Source: Thermoflexus hugenholtzii JAD2
GTDB lineage: Bacteria; Chloroflexota; Anaerolineae; Thermoflexales; Thermoflexaceae
Assembly (NCBI RefSeq): GCF_900187885.1
Contig: NZ_FYEK01000027.1
Coordinates: forward strand, 149,630 to 213,629
Direction of reading: 5' to 3'
DNA: 64,000 nt
Under the pieces are notes generated by a model. The model made no database searches. It worked only from the letters and a program-made list of their open reading frames with translations, and was not told the DNA's origin. Shown piece by piece: positions 8,810 through 17,510 of this stretch. The position numbers and the translations under genes are program-made. Positions within the stretch are counted from its first letter, which is position 1. Every line of letters begins with the position of its first letter.

Positions 8810-10870
8810 ATGCCGCGCAACCTCTGGAAGGAAGAGGAAGCGGCGGGCTTGAGCGAGCTGGAGCTTCTGGTCTACCGCTCCCGCCTGCTGGGGGCCGATC
8901 GAAGCGTGTGCAACATCTTCGGGGGCAACACATCGGCCAAGACGATAGAGCTGGACTTCCGGGGCCGCCCCGTTCGCACGCTGTGGGTGAAGGGCTCCGG
9001 GTCGGATCTGGCAACGATCACGCTGAAGGGCTTCGCGGCGCTGCGGTTGGACGACGTGTTGCCCCTCATGGAGCGGGAGAGCCTCTCCGATGAGGAGATG
9101 GTGGAGTATCTTTCCCACTGTTATCTGAAGCCAGGGATGCCTCGCCCCTCCATTGAGACGCTGCTGCACGCCTTTATCCCCGCCCCCCACGTGGATCACA
9201 CCCACCCGGACGCTATCGTGAGTCTGGCCACGTCGGAGAACGGACCGGAGCATGTGCGGCGTCTCTTCGGCGACCGCGCGGTCTGGGTTCCCTATGTGCG
9301 GCCGGGGTTCACCCTGAGCAAATGGATCGCCGAGGCGGTGCGGGCCAACCCGCAGGCGGAGTGCGTGGTGATGGCCAAGCACGGCCTGGTGACCTGGGGG
9401 GAGGATGCCCGTTCCTGCTACGAGAACACCATCCGGATCATCCAGGAGGCGGAGGATTACATCGCCGAGCAGGCGATGGGCCGTCGGATCTTCGGCGGGG
9501 TGCGCGTCCCCGCGTTGCCGGAGGATCGGCGCCGGGAGATCGCAGCGAAGCTGCTGCCGATCCTGCGGGGCGCGGTAAGCCGGGAGCGCCGACATATCCT
9601 GCGCTACGACGACAGCCCGGAGGTTCTGGATTTCGTGGGCAGCGAGGGAGCCCGGGAGGTCGCTCGAGTGGGTTCCGCATGCCCGGATCATCTGGTGCAC
9701 ACCAAGCATTGGCCGTTGTTTGTGGAGTGGGATGGCTCTGACGTGGAGGGGCTAAAGGCCTCCCTGGTCCGGGAAGTTGAGCGCTATCGGGAAGAGTATG
9801 TCCGTTACTTTGAAGCGCACCGGGGCCCCCAGGACACGATGATGGATCCCTCCCCGCGCATCATTCTCATCCCAGGCCTCGGGCTGATCGCCACCGGGAA
9901 GGACGCGTTTATGGCCGGTGTGGCCCGGGATCTCTATCACCGGGCCATCGCGGTGATGCGTGGAGCCACCGCCCTGGATCGTTTTGTCTCCCTCACGCCG
10001 GCGGAAGCCTTCGCGGTGGAATACTGGCCGCTGGAGCTGTACAAGCTGACCCTCCGTCCTCCTGAGCGAGAGCTGGCGGGCCGGGTGGCGGTGATCACCG
10101 GAGGGGCTTCCGGCATTGGCCGTGCGACGGCGTATCGCCTGGCCCAGGAAGGGGCCCACGTGGTGATCCTGGACATCAACCGGGAGGGCGCGGAAGCGGT
10201 GGCCGCCGACCTCGTCTCCCGCTATGGGGAGGGACGGGGGATGGCCGTGCCCTGTGATGTCACCGATGAGGCTCAGGTCGCCGAAGCCTTCCGCCGCACG
10301 GTTCTGGCATATGGAGGGGTGGATATTGTGATCAACAACGCGGGCATCGCCCACTCAGCCCCGGTTACGGAGACCTCGACGGCGGATTGGGATCGCCTGT
10401 ATCACGTGCTGGTGCGCGGCTATTTCCTTGTGGCCCGCGAGGCGTTCCGGATCTGGAAGGCGCAGGGGATCGGGGGGAGCATGGTCATCGTCGCTTCGAA
10501 AAACGCTTTGGTCGCCGGGAAGAACACCGCCGCCTATAGCTCCGCCAAGGCCGCAGAGGTGCATCTGGCCCGCTGTCTGGCCGAGGAGGGAGGCGAGATC
10601 GGGGTTCGTGTGAACGTGGTCTGTCCCGATGCCGTGATCCGGGGTTCCAGCATATGGGACACGCGCTGGCGGGAGGAGCGGGCGCGCACGTATGGGATCG
10701 CCCCGGAGCAGCTGGAGGAATATTACCGCCAGCGCACGACCCTCAAGGTCAACGTGTATCCGGAGGACGTGGCCGAGGCCATCCTCTTCTTCGCCTCCGA
10801 TCGCTCGGCGAAGACCACCGGCGGGATCCTGACGGTGGATGGAGGGGTTCCCGCTGCCTACGTTCGCTGA
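8810..10870 (+). CDS. rhaD: Bifunctional rhamnulose-1-phosphate aldolase / short-chain dehydrogenase
   Basis: 686-residue fusion. The N-terminal class II aldolase domain (about residues 20-260) has the zinc-ligand stretch HVDHTHPDA and FGGNTSAK. The C-terminal SDR domain (about 420-686) has the Rossmann TGGASGIG, NNAG and the YSSAK catalytic pair. Known relatives cleave L-rhamnulose-1-phosphate to DHAP and L-lactaldehyde; the SDR half is thought to act on lactaldehyde. ATG 8810 has an AGGAGGG site upstream, whereas the upstream in-frame start at 8711 overlaps rhaI. The fusion may channel the reactive aldehyde (inference). Confidence 0.92.
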   Translation: MPRNLWKEEEAAGLSELELLVYRSRLLGADRSVCNIFGGNTSAKTIELDFRGRPVRTLWVKGSGSDLATITLKGFAALRLDDVLPLMERESLSDEEMVEYLSHCYLKPGMPRPSIETLLHAFIPAPHVDHTHPDAIVSLATSENGPEHVRRLFGDRAVWVPYVRPGFTLSKWIAEAVRANPQAECVVMAKHGLVTWGEDARSCYENTIRIIQEAEDYIAEQAMGRRIFGGVRVPALPEDRRREIAAKLLPILRGAVSRERRHILRYDDSPEVLDFVGSEGAREVARVGSACPDHLVHTKHWPLFVEWDGSDVEGLKASLVREVERYREEYVRYFEAHRGPQDTMMDPSPRIILIPGLGLIATGKDAFMAGVARDLYHRAIAVMRGATALDRFVSLTPAEAFAVEYWPLELYKLTLRPPERELAGRVAVITGGASGIGRATAYRLAQEGAHVVILDINREGAEAVAADLVSRYGEGRGMAVPCDVTDEAQVAEAFRRTVLAYGGVDIVINNAGIAHSAPVTETSTADWDRLYHVLVRGYFLVAREAFRIWKAQGIGGSMVIVASKNALVAGKNTAAYSSAKAAEVHLARCLAEEGGEIGVRVNVVCPDAVIRGSSIWDTRWREERARTYGIAPEQLEEYYRQRTTLKVNVYPEDVAEAILFFASDRSAKTTGGILTVDGGVPAAYVR

Positions 10871-10948
10871 GGGGGACATCTTCCAAACCAGAGATGGCCG
10901 GCGCTCAGGTTGCTCAGACCGACGGCACAGGGCACGGAGGGTTGGCGC

Positions 10949-12433
10949 ATGCTTCGTCTGGCGGCCATCGACCTGGGGGCGGAGAGCGGACGGGTGTTCC
11001 TGGGGACGTTCGATGGGGAACGCCTGTCCGTCGAGGAGATCCATCGTTTCCCGAACGTCCCGGTTCGGGTTCAGGGCACCCTCTATTGGGACATCCTTCG
11101 CCTCTTCGAAGGAGTCCGGGAAGGTTTGCTCCGGGCCGCCCGGGTTTCCGGAGGGCGCATCGCTTCGGTGGGGGTCGACACCTGGGGGGTGGATTTCGCC
11201 CTGCTGGACCGCCAGGGCCGGCTGATCGGGAACCCGGTGCATTATCGGGATCGCCGCACCGAGGGGATGATGGAGCGGGTTTTCCAGCGCATCCCCCGCG
11301 AGGAGATCTACCGCCGCACCGGGATCCAGTTCATGCCGATCAACACCCTCTATCAGTTGTTCGCCATGGTGGCGCGGGAGGATCCCTGGCTGGAGATCGC
11401 CCACACCTTCCTGACGATCCCTGACCTTTTCCATTACTGGCTGAGCGGGGTGAAGGCCTGCGAGTTCACCAACGCCACGACCACGCAATGTTACGATCCC
11501 TTGGCTGGGGATTGGGCGCGGGATTTGCTGGGACGTCTGGGGATCCCCACCCACCTTTTCCCCGAGATCGTGCCCCCGGGGACCATCCTGGGGCCGCTCC
11601 AGCCGGAGCTGGCGCAGGAGCTGGGTCTTCCCGAGACTCAGGTGGTCGCGCCGGCCAGCCACGACACTGGCTCCGCGGTGGCCGCTGTCCCCTTCCAGCA
11701 TCCCGATGCGGCTTATATCAGCTCGGGGACGTGGTCCTTGGTCGGCGTGGAGGTCAGGGCCCCGGTGATCCGGGAGGAGGCCCTGGCGGACAACTTCACC
11801 AACGAAGGGGGCGTGGGAGGGACCTTCCGGCTGCTGAAGAACGTGATGGGGCTGTGGCTGCTTCAGGAGTGCCGGCGCACATGGACCGCCCAGGGACAGC
11901 AATGGGATTATGAGGCTCTGGTTCGTCTGGCGGAAGCGGCCCCTCCGCTCCGATCGCTCATCGATCCGGATGATCCGCGATTCCTGCCTCCAGGAGAGAT
12001 GCCCGCACGGATTCAGGCGTTCTGCCAGGAGACCGGCCAGCCCATCCCAGAGGAACCCGCGGAGATCGTCCGCTGTATCCTGGAGAGCCTCGCCCTGAAG
12101 TATCGATGGGTGATCGAGCGCCTAGAGGCCCTGCTCGCACGTCCCATCCCGCTGATCCACGTAGTCGGCGGCGGATCCCGCAATGCCCTCCTCTGTCAGT
12201 GGACGGCGGATGCCGCCGGACGCCCGGTGCTGGCCGGGCCTGCCGAAGCCACGGCGCTGGGCAACCTCATCGTGCAGGCGATGGCCCTGGGCCATCTCTC
12301 CAACCTCGAGGAGGCTCGCGCGGTGATCCGGCGCTCCTTCGCTCCGCTTCTCTATGAGCCCCGCGCTTCCTCCACCTGGGAGGAGGCTTACCAGCGCTTT
12401 GTCACCCAGATCCTTCCCGCTGGAAGGAAATGA
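10949..12433 (+). CDS. rhaB: L-rhamnulokinase
   Basis: 494-residue FGGY-family carbohydrate kinase (ASKHA fold) phosphorylating L-rhamnulose at C1 with ATP. The N-terminal phosphate loop AIDLGAESGRV (residues 5-15), VGVDTWGVDFAL, the ISSGTWSLVGVE segment and the VVGGGSRNALLCQWTADA C-terminal signature are diagnostic. ATG 10949 follows CACGGAGGG at good spacing. It comes after the aldolase fusion by about 80 bp on the same strand and completes the isomerase-kinase-aldolase set. Confidence 0.93.
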   Translation: MLRLAAIDLGAESGRVFLGTFDGERLSVEEIHRFPNVPVRVQGTLYWDILRLFEGVREGLLRAARVSGGRIASVGVDTWGVDFALLDRQGRLIGNPVHYRDRRTEGMMERVFQRIPREEIYRRTGIQFMPINTLYQLFAMVAREDPWLEIAHTFLTIPDLFHYWLSGVKACEFTNATTTQCYDPLAGDWARDLLGRLGIPTHLFPEIVPPGTILGPLQPELAQELGLPETQVVAPASHDTGSAVAAVPFQHPDAAYISSGTWSLVGVEVRAPVIREEALADNFTNEGGVGGTFRLLKNVMGLWLLQECRRTWTAQGQQWDYEALVRLAEAAPPLRSLIDPDDPRFLPPGEMPARIQAFCQETGQPIPEEPAEIVRCILESLALKYRWVIERLEALLARPIPLIHVVGGGSRNALLCQWTADAAGRPVLAGPAEATALGNLIVQAMALGHLSNLEEARAVIRRSFAPLLYEPRASSTWEEAYQRFVTQILPAGRK

Positions 12434-12579
12434 GGATAGAGACGACCCAGCAGGTCGCCCCTGCCGGATCGAACGGCGATCGCCGCTTCCCGGTGCGCCC
12501 GATGGAGGCATGTCGCCTGAGGTAAACTGGGGAAGCGGCGGTGATCCACCAGCCTGATCCGCCCAGAGGAGGAGAGACG

Positions 12580-13986
12580 ATGAGCGTCCCCAGCCCGGCC
12601 TTTCGCGCGCGCATCCGCCAGGGGCTCTCCGATACCGTCCTCCAGGAGGCGCTGCAGCGGGCCACCCGATCCTTCCAGATCAGCCGTGAGCAGGCGTTCG
12701 CGGACCTCCCGGACGCCGAGGCGGTCCGCGACCGCGCCCGCGCCATCCGCGCCCACACCATCGCCCACCTGGACCGCTACCTGGAGCAGTTCGCCCGGGC
12801 GGTGGAGCGACACGGCGGGAAGGTCTTCTGGGCCGCCACGGCGCAGGAGGCGTGCGATTACGTCTTGGGTCTAGCTCGGGCCCGGGGCATCTCCTTGGTC
12901 GCCAAGAGCAAGTCCATGGTCAGCGAGGAGATCGGCCTCAACGCCGCCCTGGAGGCCGCCGGGATCCGGGTGGTGGAAACAGACTTGGGGGAGTTCATCA
13001 TCCAGCTGGCCGGGGAACGCCCCTCCCACATCATCACCCCGGCCATCCACAAGCGGCGGGAGGACGTCTCGCAGCTCTTCCAGAAGCATCTGGGGATGCC
13101 CCCTACCGACGAGATCCCCGCCATGACCGCCGCGGCCCGCCAGGCCCTGCGCCAGATTTTCCTGGACGCCCGCATGGGGATCAGCGGGGTCAACTTCGGG
13201 ATCGCTGAGACGGGGACCCTGGTGCTGGTGACCAACGAGGGCAACGGCCGGATGGTGACCACCCTGCCGCCCATCCACGTGGCCCTGATGGGCATCGAGC
13301 GGGTGGTGCCCACGTGGGAGGACGCCGAGATCCTGTTGCGGGTGCTGGCCCGCAGCGCCACCGGACAGGCCCTCACCGCCTACACGTCGTTCCTCACCGG
13401 CCCCCGTCGACCCAAGGAGCCCGATGGACCCGAGGAGCTGCACGTGGTGCTGGTGGACAACGGCCGCTCCCGCTGGCTGGGCACCCCGTTGGAGGAAGCG
13501 CTGTACTGCATCCGTTGCGGGGCCTGCCTGAACGCCTGCCCGGTCTACCAGGCCATCGGGGGCCACGCGTACGGCAGCGTGTATCCCGGGCCCATTGGAT
13601 CCATTGTCACGCCCATGCTGGGGGACGGAGCCGGCGCGGAGCTCGCTTACGCCAGCAGCCTGTGCGGGGCCTGTCAGGAGATCTGCCCAGTGCGCATCGC
13701 CATCCCCGATCTCCTGATCCGTTGGCGGCAGATGGAGGCCGGCCGCCTCCTGCCGGCCTGGGAGCGGGCCGCCCTCTGGGCTTACGCTCGAATCGCCCGC
13801 CACCCCGCGGCCTGGACGCGGCTCGGCCGCTGGGCGATGGCGCTCCTGCGTCGCCTGGGGCGAGGGGGATGGCTGCGATGGGGCCCCGGGCCCCTGCGGG
13901 CCTGGACGGCGGTCCGGGATCTCCCCGTCCCGCAACGTCCGGCTTTCCGGGAGTGGTGGGCCTCCCGGGGAGGAGGTGTCCCATGA
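12580..13986 (+). CDS. lutB: LutB-type iron-sulfur lactate oxidation subunit
   Basis: 468-residue cytoplasmic subunit of the L-lactate dehydrogenase (lactate to pyruvate) complex. The LUD domain (about residues 60-295) contains VAKSKSMVSEEIGLN and GISGVNFGIAETGT. Two ferredoxin-like 4Fe-4S motifs follow, CIRCGACLNACP (about 310-321) and CGACQEICP (about 365-373). A basic amphipathic tail comes after. ATG 12580 follows GAGGAGGAGAG. Its stop overlaps the lutC start. Placed 146 bp after rhaB, it can consume the L-lactate derived from rhamnose lactaldehyde. Confidence 0.92.
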   Translation: MSVPSPAFRARIRQGLSDTVLQEALQRATRSFQISREQAFADLPDAEAVRDRARAIRAHTIAHLDRYLEQFARAVERHGGKVFWAATAQEACDYVLGLARARGISLVAKSKSMVSEEIGLNAALEAAGIRVVETDLGEFIIQLAGERPSHIITPAIHKRREDVSQLFQKHLGMPPTDEIPAMTAAARQALRQIFLDARMGISGVNFGIAETGTLVLVTNEGNGRMVTTLPPIHVALMGIERVVPTWEDAEILLRVLARSATGQALTAYTSFLTGPRRPKEPDGPEELHVVLVDNGRSRWLGTPLEEALYCIRCGACLNACPVYQAIGGHAYGSVYPGPIGSIVTPMLGDGAGAELAYASSLCGACQEICPVRIAIPDLLIRWRQMEAGRLLPAWERAALWAYARIARHPAAWTRLGRWAMALLRRLGRGGWLRWGPGPLRAWTAVRDLPVPQRPAFREWWASRGGGVP

Positions 13987-14675
13987 CCCATCCGGTGCTG
14001 GAACGCGTTCGTCGGCAGGTCACCCGGCGGCCGATGCCCTCCGGGCCGGTCCCGCGGTGGCCCCTGGACGCGCCGCGGGGGAGCGCGGCCGCCCTCGAGC
14101 GGCTTCAGGCGGCATGGACAGCGGTGGGCGTGGCCTTCGTCCACTGCCCCACCGAGGCCGCGGCCTTCCGGGAGATCGTCGCCCGGCTGCAGGAGCGGAA
14201 GGTCCGGCACGTGCTGATGGATGCGCGCACCCACCGCGCGTATCCCGGCCTGCGGGAGGCTCTGGAGGACGCCGGGCTGACGGTGATGAGCGGCGGCCTT
14301 CCCCGGGAGGAGGGGCCGCGCTACCTGGGGCTGGGGCGCTGGGCGACGGCCGAGGCCGGCATTACCGAGGTGGTGGCTGCCTTCGCGGACACCGGGACGC
14401 TGTGGGTGGCCGGGGGCGCGGGGAGGATGCGCTGCGCCTCGCTGTTGCCGCCGCTGCACATCGCCTTGGTCCGGCGGGCCCAGGTCTTTCCGTGTCTGGC
14501 CGCCTGGCTGGCGGAGGCCCGGGCCTCCGGGGCGCTGATGGAATGGGTGGAGGAAAGCAGCGCGCTGATCGCCATCACGGGGCCCAGCCGGACCTCGGAC
14601 ATTGAGAAGACGCTGACGCTGGGGGTGCATGGGCCGCGGGAGGTGATCGCCTTTCTGATCGAGGAGGCCGTATGA
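13983..14675 (+). CDS. lutC: LutC-type LUD-domain lactate oxidation subunit
   Basis: 230-residue LUD-domain protein. The C-terminal block (ADTGTLWVAGGAGRMRCASLLPPLHIALV, then ITGPSRTSDIEKTLTLGVHGP) is the LutC signature. ATG 13983 overlaps the lutB TGA (ATGA), and its own stop overlaps the lutA start, so the three genes are translationally coupled. Residues 1-40 are Pro/Arg-rich and poorly conserved. It works with LutA and LutB in oxidation of L-lactate to pyruvate. Confidence 0.9.
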   Translation: MTHPVLERVRRQVTRRPMPSGPVPRWPLDAPRGSAAALERLQAAWTAVGVAFVHCPTEAAAFREIVARLQERKVRHVLMDARTHRAYPGLREALEDAGLTVMSGGLPREEGPRYLGLGRWATAEAGITEVVAAFADTGTLWVAGGAGRMRCASLLPPLHIALVRRAQVFPCLAAWLAEARASGALMEWVEESSALIAITGPSRTSDIEKTLTLGVHGPREVIAFLIEEAV

Positions 14676-15394
14676 GCCCGACGGTCCAGCTCTTCGTCAC
14701 ATGCCTGGTGGACTGGCTGCGGCCGGAGATCGGGATCGCGACCGTGCAGTTGCTGGAAAGGATCGGCGTCGCGGTGCGCTTCCCGGAGGCCCAGACCTGT
14801 TGCGGACAGCCCGCCTTCAACGTGGGGCGCTGGGGGGAGGCCCGGGCCATGGCCGAACACTGGGTGCGGACCTTCGACCCCGAGCTCCCGGTGGTGGCCC
14901 CCTCCGGCTCGTGCGTGGCGATGATCCGCCACGGCTACCGGGCGCTCCTGGAGGGACATCCCCTTTACAGGCGCTGGGAGGCCCTGGCGGCCCGCACCTA
15001 TGAGCTCAGCCAGTATCTGGTGGACGGGTTGGGGATCGAGGACCTGGGGATCCGGCGCGCGGGAACGGTGACTTATCATCCTTCGTGCCATCTCCTGCGG
15101 ATGCTGGGGGTGCGGGAGGCACCGGAGCGGCTGATCCGGGCCACGGGGGCGGAATATCGCCTGCTCCCGGAGGCGACCGCCTGCTGCGGCTTCGGGGGGC
15201 TCTTCTCCCTGCACTTCGAGGAGGTCTCCGGCGCGATGCTCGCCCGCAAGATCCAGGCCATCCGCTCCACCGGCGCGGAGGTGGTCCTGGGGTGCGACTG
15301 GAGCTGCCTGATGCACATCGGCGGCGGGCTGCACCGCCAGGGCCTGCCGGTCCGCGCTCTGCACCTCGCCGAGTGGCTGGCGGGGGGGGAATGA
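14672..15394 (+). CDS. lutA: LutA-type CCG-domain lactate oxidation subunit
   Basis: 240-residue protein with two cysteine-rich CCG domains: CLVDWLRPE with CCGQPAFN in the first half, HPSCHLLRMLG with CCGFGG in the second. This arrangement binds iron-sulfur or heterodisulfide-reductase-type clusters. ATG 14672 overlaps the lutC stop. The order B-C-A differs from the Bacillus order A-B-C. Third subunit of the lactate-oxidising complex. Confidence 0.92.
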   Translation: MSPTVQLFVTCLVDWLRPEIGIATVQLLERIGVAVRFPEAQTCCGQPAFNVGRWGEARAMAEHWVRTFDPELPVVAPSGSCVAMIRHGYRALLEGHPLYRRWEALAARTYELSQYLVDGLGIEDLGIRRAGTVTYHPSCHLLRMLGVREAPERLIRATGAEYRLLPEATACCGFGGLFSLHFEEVSGAMLARKIQAIRSTGAEVVLGCDWSCLMHIGGGLHRQGLPVRALHLAEWLAGGE

Positions 15395-15398
15395 CCCG

Positions 15399-15899
15399 AT
15401 GGACCTGCACGCCCTGCGGGAACGCCTGATCGCTTTCTTCGCTGACCAGCCGGACGTGGCGGCGGCGTATCTGTTCGGATCCGTGGCCCGCGGGAAGGCC
15501 ACGCCGCGCTCGGATCTGGACGTGGCGGTCTTGCTGGCGCCCGCGCCCTCGTCCCCCCAGGAAGAATGGGAGCGCCGGGAGGCCCTGTCGAAGGCCCTCA
15601 GCCGGATCGTGGGCCGCCCGGTGGATGTGGTGATCCTGAACCGGGCTCCTCCGCTGCTCTGCCATCAGGTGCTGCGGGAAGGCCAGCGGATCTACGAGCG
15701 GGATCCGGAGACCCGGATCGAGTTCGAGGTGCGTGTGGGAAAGATCTACGCGGATCTCCGGCCGATGTGGGACTTCTTCGATCGGATCCTGGAACAGGAG
15801 CTGGAGGAGGGTCGCCTTGGGGAGCTCCGACGACATGATTCGGGAAAGGCTTCGCTGGCTGCGAAGCGAGGTCGCCTATCTAAAAAGCGAAAGGGATAA
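15399..15899 (+). CDS. MntA-type minimal nucleotidyltransferase (antitoxin-like)
   Basis: 166-residue nucleotidyltransferase with GSVARGKATPRSDLDVAVLL (about residues 27-46), i.e. the GSxxxG and DxD metal-binding motif. Such MNT proteins are antitoxins that AMPylate a HEPN (HepT) toxin. It starts 5 bp after lutA. The C-terminal 20 residues are Lys/Arg/Ser-rich and run through the start of a HepT remnant in another frame; the family normally ends nearer residue 140, so the tail is probably read-on past an original stop. The partner toxin looks truncated. Confidence 0.75.
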   Translation: MDLHALRERLIAFFADQPDVAAAYLFGSVARGKATPRSDLDVAVLLAPAPSSPQEEWERREALSKALSRIVGRPVDVVILNRAPPLLCHQVLREGQRIYERDPETRIEFEVRVGKIYADLRPMWDFFDRILEQELEEGRLGELRRHDSGKASLAAKRGRLSKKRKG

Positions 15900-15993
15900 A
15901 ATCCGCTCGTTCCAGGTATACGTCCAGGATGCTCGCCTGAAACGCGCGGTCGAACGCACGGCGAAGGGGACCCGGGGCGATGGGGGACTTTGA
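15835..15993 (+). pseudogene. Truncated HepT (HEPN/DUF86) toxin remnant
   Basis: 52-codon frame overlapping the end of the MNT gene. It starts MIRERLRWLRSEV and includes LKRAVERT, the beginning of the DUF86/HepT family. Intact members are about 110-140 residues and continue with the RxxxxxH catalytic region, which is absent here. After RAVERT the frame turns into unrelated GC-rich sequence and stops, so the toxin active site is lost. Treated as a decayed gene. Confidence 0.6.
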
Positions 15994-16062
15994 CCCAACG
16001 CAACGTCTCGGGGGGGAGATCCGGGCATCCTCTCGTTGGATCTCCGGCCGGAGGCATCCCGC

Positions 16063-16569
16063 ATGCGGACGCTGTATTTCATCACCGTGGGCTTGCATCT
16101 GCTGGCCGCGATCTTCTGGATCGGGGGACTGCTCTTCCTGGCTCTAACGGTGGTCCCGGTGGTCCGTCGGCCGGCGTTCCGCGCGCTCTCCTCCGCGCTT
16201 CTGGAGGCCATCGGCCTGCGGTTTCGAAGCCTGGGCTGGATCGCGATGGGAGTTCTGGTCCTCACCGGCCTGATCAACCTGCTCGCCCGGGGGGTGACGC
16301 CGGCGCTCCTGATGGATCCCGCCTTCTGGGGAGGCTCCTTCGGGCGGGCGCTGGCGGGGAAGCTGCTCACGGTGGCTCTGGTCATCGGCTTGAACGCGTT
16401 GCACGATTTCTGGGCCGGCCCCCGGGCGACCCGGGCCCTCGCGGTCGACCCCGAGGGGGCGGAGGGGGCGCGCTGGCGGCGCCTCGCCTCCTGGCTGGCC
16501 CGCCTGACGCTGCTGGCCAGCCTGGGGGCGTTGACCTTCGCCGTCTTCATGGTGCGGGGTTGGCCGTGA
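16063..16569 (+). CDS. CopD/DUF4149-like four-helix membrane protein
   Basis: 168-residue integral membrane protein with four predicted helices (about residues 5-28, 50-70, 95-115 and 145-165). The first helix HLLAAIFWIGGLLFLALTVVP resembles CopD and DUF4149-type proteins, with a conserved His and W-x-G. ATG 16063 is preferred; an in-frame upstream start at 16036 lacks a better site. It sits at the head of three small membrane-protein genes. Copper or haem handling is suggested only by weak family resemblance. Confidence 0.6.
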   Translation: MRTLYFITVGLHLLAAIFWIGGLLFLALTVVPVVRRPAFRALSSALLEAIGLRFRSLGWIAMGVLVLTGLINLLARGVTPALLMDPAFWGGSFGRALAGKLLTVALVIGLNALHDFWAGPRATRALAVDPEGAEGARWRRLASWLARLTLLASLGALTFAVFMVRGWP

Positions 16570-16587
16570 GGCGGGGAGGAGGCGAGG

Positions 16588-17007
16588 ATGCCGCGGCTCA
16601 CCCGATGGTTCATCCGCGCGGCGCTGGCGCATCTGATCGCCGCTCTGCTTCTGGGGGCGTTGTTGGGAGGGGGACGGGTGCTCTCCCTGCCGCCGATCCT
16701 GGCCGCGGCCACCCCGGTGTATTTCCATCTCCTGATGCTGGGCGGGGTCGCCCAGTTCATCATCGGGGTGGCCTGGTGGATGTTCCCGCCGCTTTCTAAG
16801 GAGCGTCCCCGGGGGAACGAGGCCCTGGCCTGGGCGGTCTTCTTCCTGCTGAACGGCGGGTTGATCCTGCGGGCGATTTGTGAACCATGGGTCGCGGTGG
16901 ATCCGCAGCCGATCGCCCGCGGGGGGCTGTTCTTGAGCGCCCTGGCCCTGGTGGCGGCCGGATGGATCGTCGTGGGCCTGCTCTGGCCCCGGGTGAAGGG
17001 GAGGTGA
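16588..17007 (+). CDS. Small four-helix membrane protein, haem-copper-oxidase-subunit-I-like fragment family (copy 1)
   Basis: 139 residues, four hydrophobic helices, starting RLTRWFIRAALAHLIAALLLG. The second helix region YFHLLMLGGVAQFIIGVAWWMFP has a conserved His followed by GxxxxxxxGVAWWMFP, reminiscent of one quarter of the NorB/cbb3 oxidase subunit I fold. It lies 18 bp after the CopD-like gene and 1 bp before a clear paralogue. No haem-ligand set complete enough for catalysis is visible. Function unknown. Confidence 0.6.
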   Translation: MPRLTRWFIRAALAHLIAALLLGALLGGGRVLSLPPILAAATPVYFHLLMLGGVAQFIIGVAWWMFPPLSKERPRGNEALAWAVFFLLNGGLILRAICEPWVAVDPQPIARGGLFLSALALVAAGWIVVGLLWPRVKGR

Positions 17008-17008
17008 G

Positions 17009-17422
17009 ATGCCGCCCTTGAGCCGGTATATGGTCCGCCTGGCGCTGCTCCATCTGGCCCTCGGCTTCTTTTTCGGGGGCCTGATGCTCGCGCACAAAGC
17101 CTTCCCGATCGCGCCGTGGGCGATGCGGCTGCTCCCCTGGCACATCCACAGCCTGCTGATCGGCTGGACGATCCAGCTGGCCTTTGGGGTGGCTTACTGG
17201 ATCTTCCCGCGGTTCGCCCTGGAGCGGCCGGGGGATCCGCGGGGGCGGGCGGGATGGGCCTGGGCTTCCCTGGTGCTGCTGAACGCTGGGGTCCTGTGCG
17301 CCGGCCCGGCGGGGGCGATGGGCTGGGGGCCCGGGCTCGCCCTCGGGTCAGCCATGGAGACCCTGGGGGTCCTCGCCTTCGTCGTCCATCTGTGGCCCCG
17401 GGTGCGCCCCGCCATTCTATGA
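17009..17422 (+). CDS. Small four-helix membrane protein, paralogue of the preceding gene (copy 2)
   Basis: 137 residues with the same layout as its neighbour: RYMVRLALLHLALGFFFGG helix, HIHSLLIGWTIQLAFGVAYWIFPR second helix, and two more helices ending HLWPRVR. The shared H-x(n)-G-x-x-x-QxxxGVAxWxFP block shows tandem duplication. Start ATG 17009 lies 1 bp after the preceding stop, implying co-translation and probably a heterodimer (inference). No enzyme activity assigned. Confidence 0.6.
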   Translation: MPPLSRYMVRLALLHLALGFFFGGLMLAHKAFPIAPWAMRLLPWHIHSLLIGWTIQLAFGVAYWIFPRFALERPGDPRGRAGWAWASLVLLNAGVLCAGPAGAMGWGPGLALGSAMETLGVLAFVVHLWPRVRPAIL

Positions 17423-17510
17423 TCCAACCGGATGCCGTGGCGAGCCGGGATCCGATACAATAGGAGCCTTGAGCGCGGCGCGGATTCCGTTGTAACCCGG
17501 GAGGCGCTCG

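Noticed and set aside
12474-12485. CGGCGATCGCCG palindrome upstream of lutB
   Set aside because: A 12-bp GC-rich palindrome of this kind is expected by chance in such a genome; too little to call an operator.
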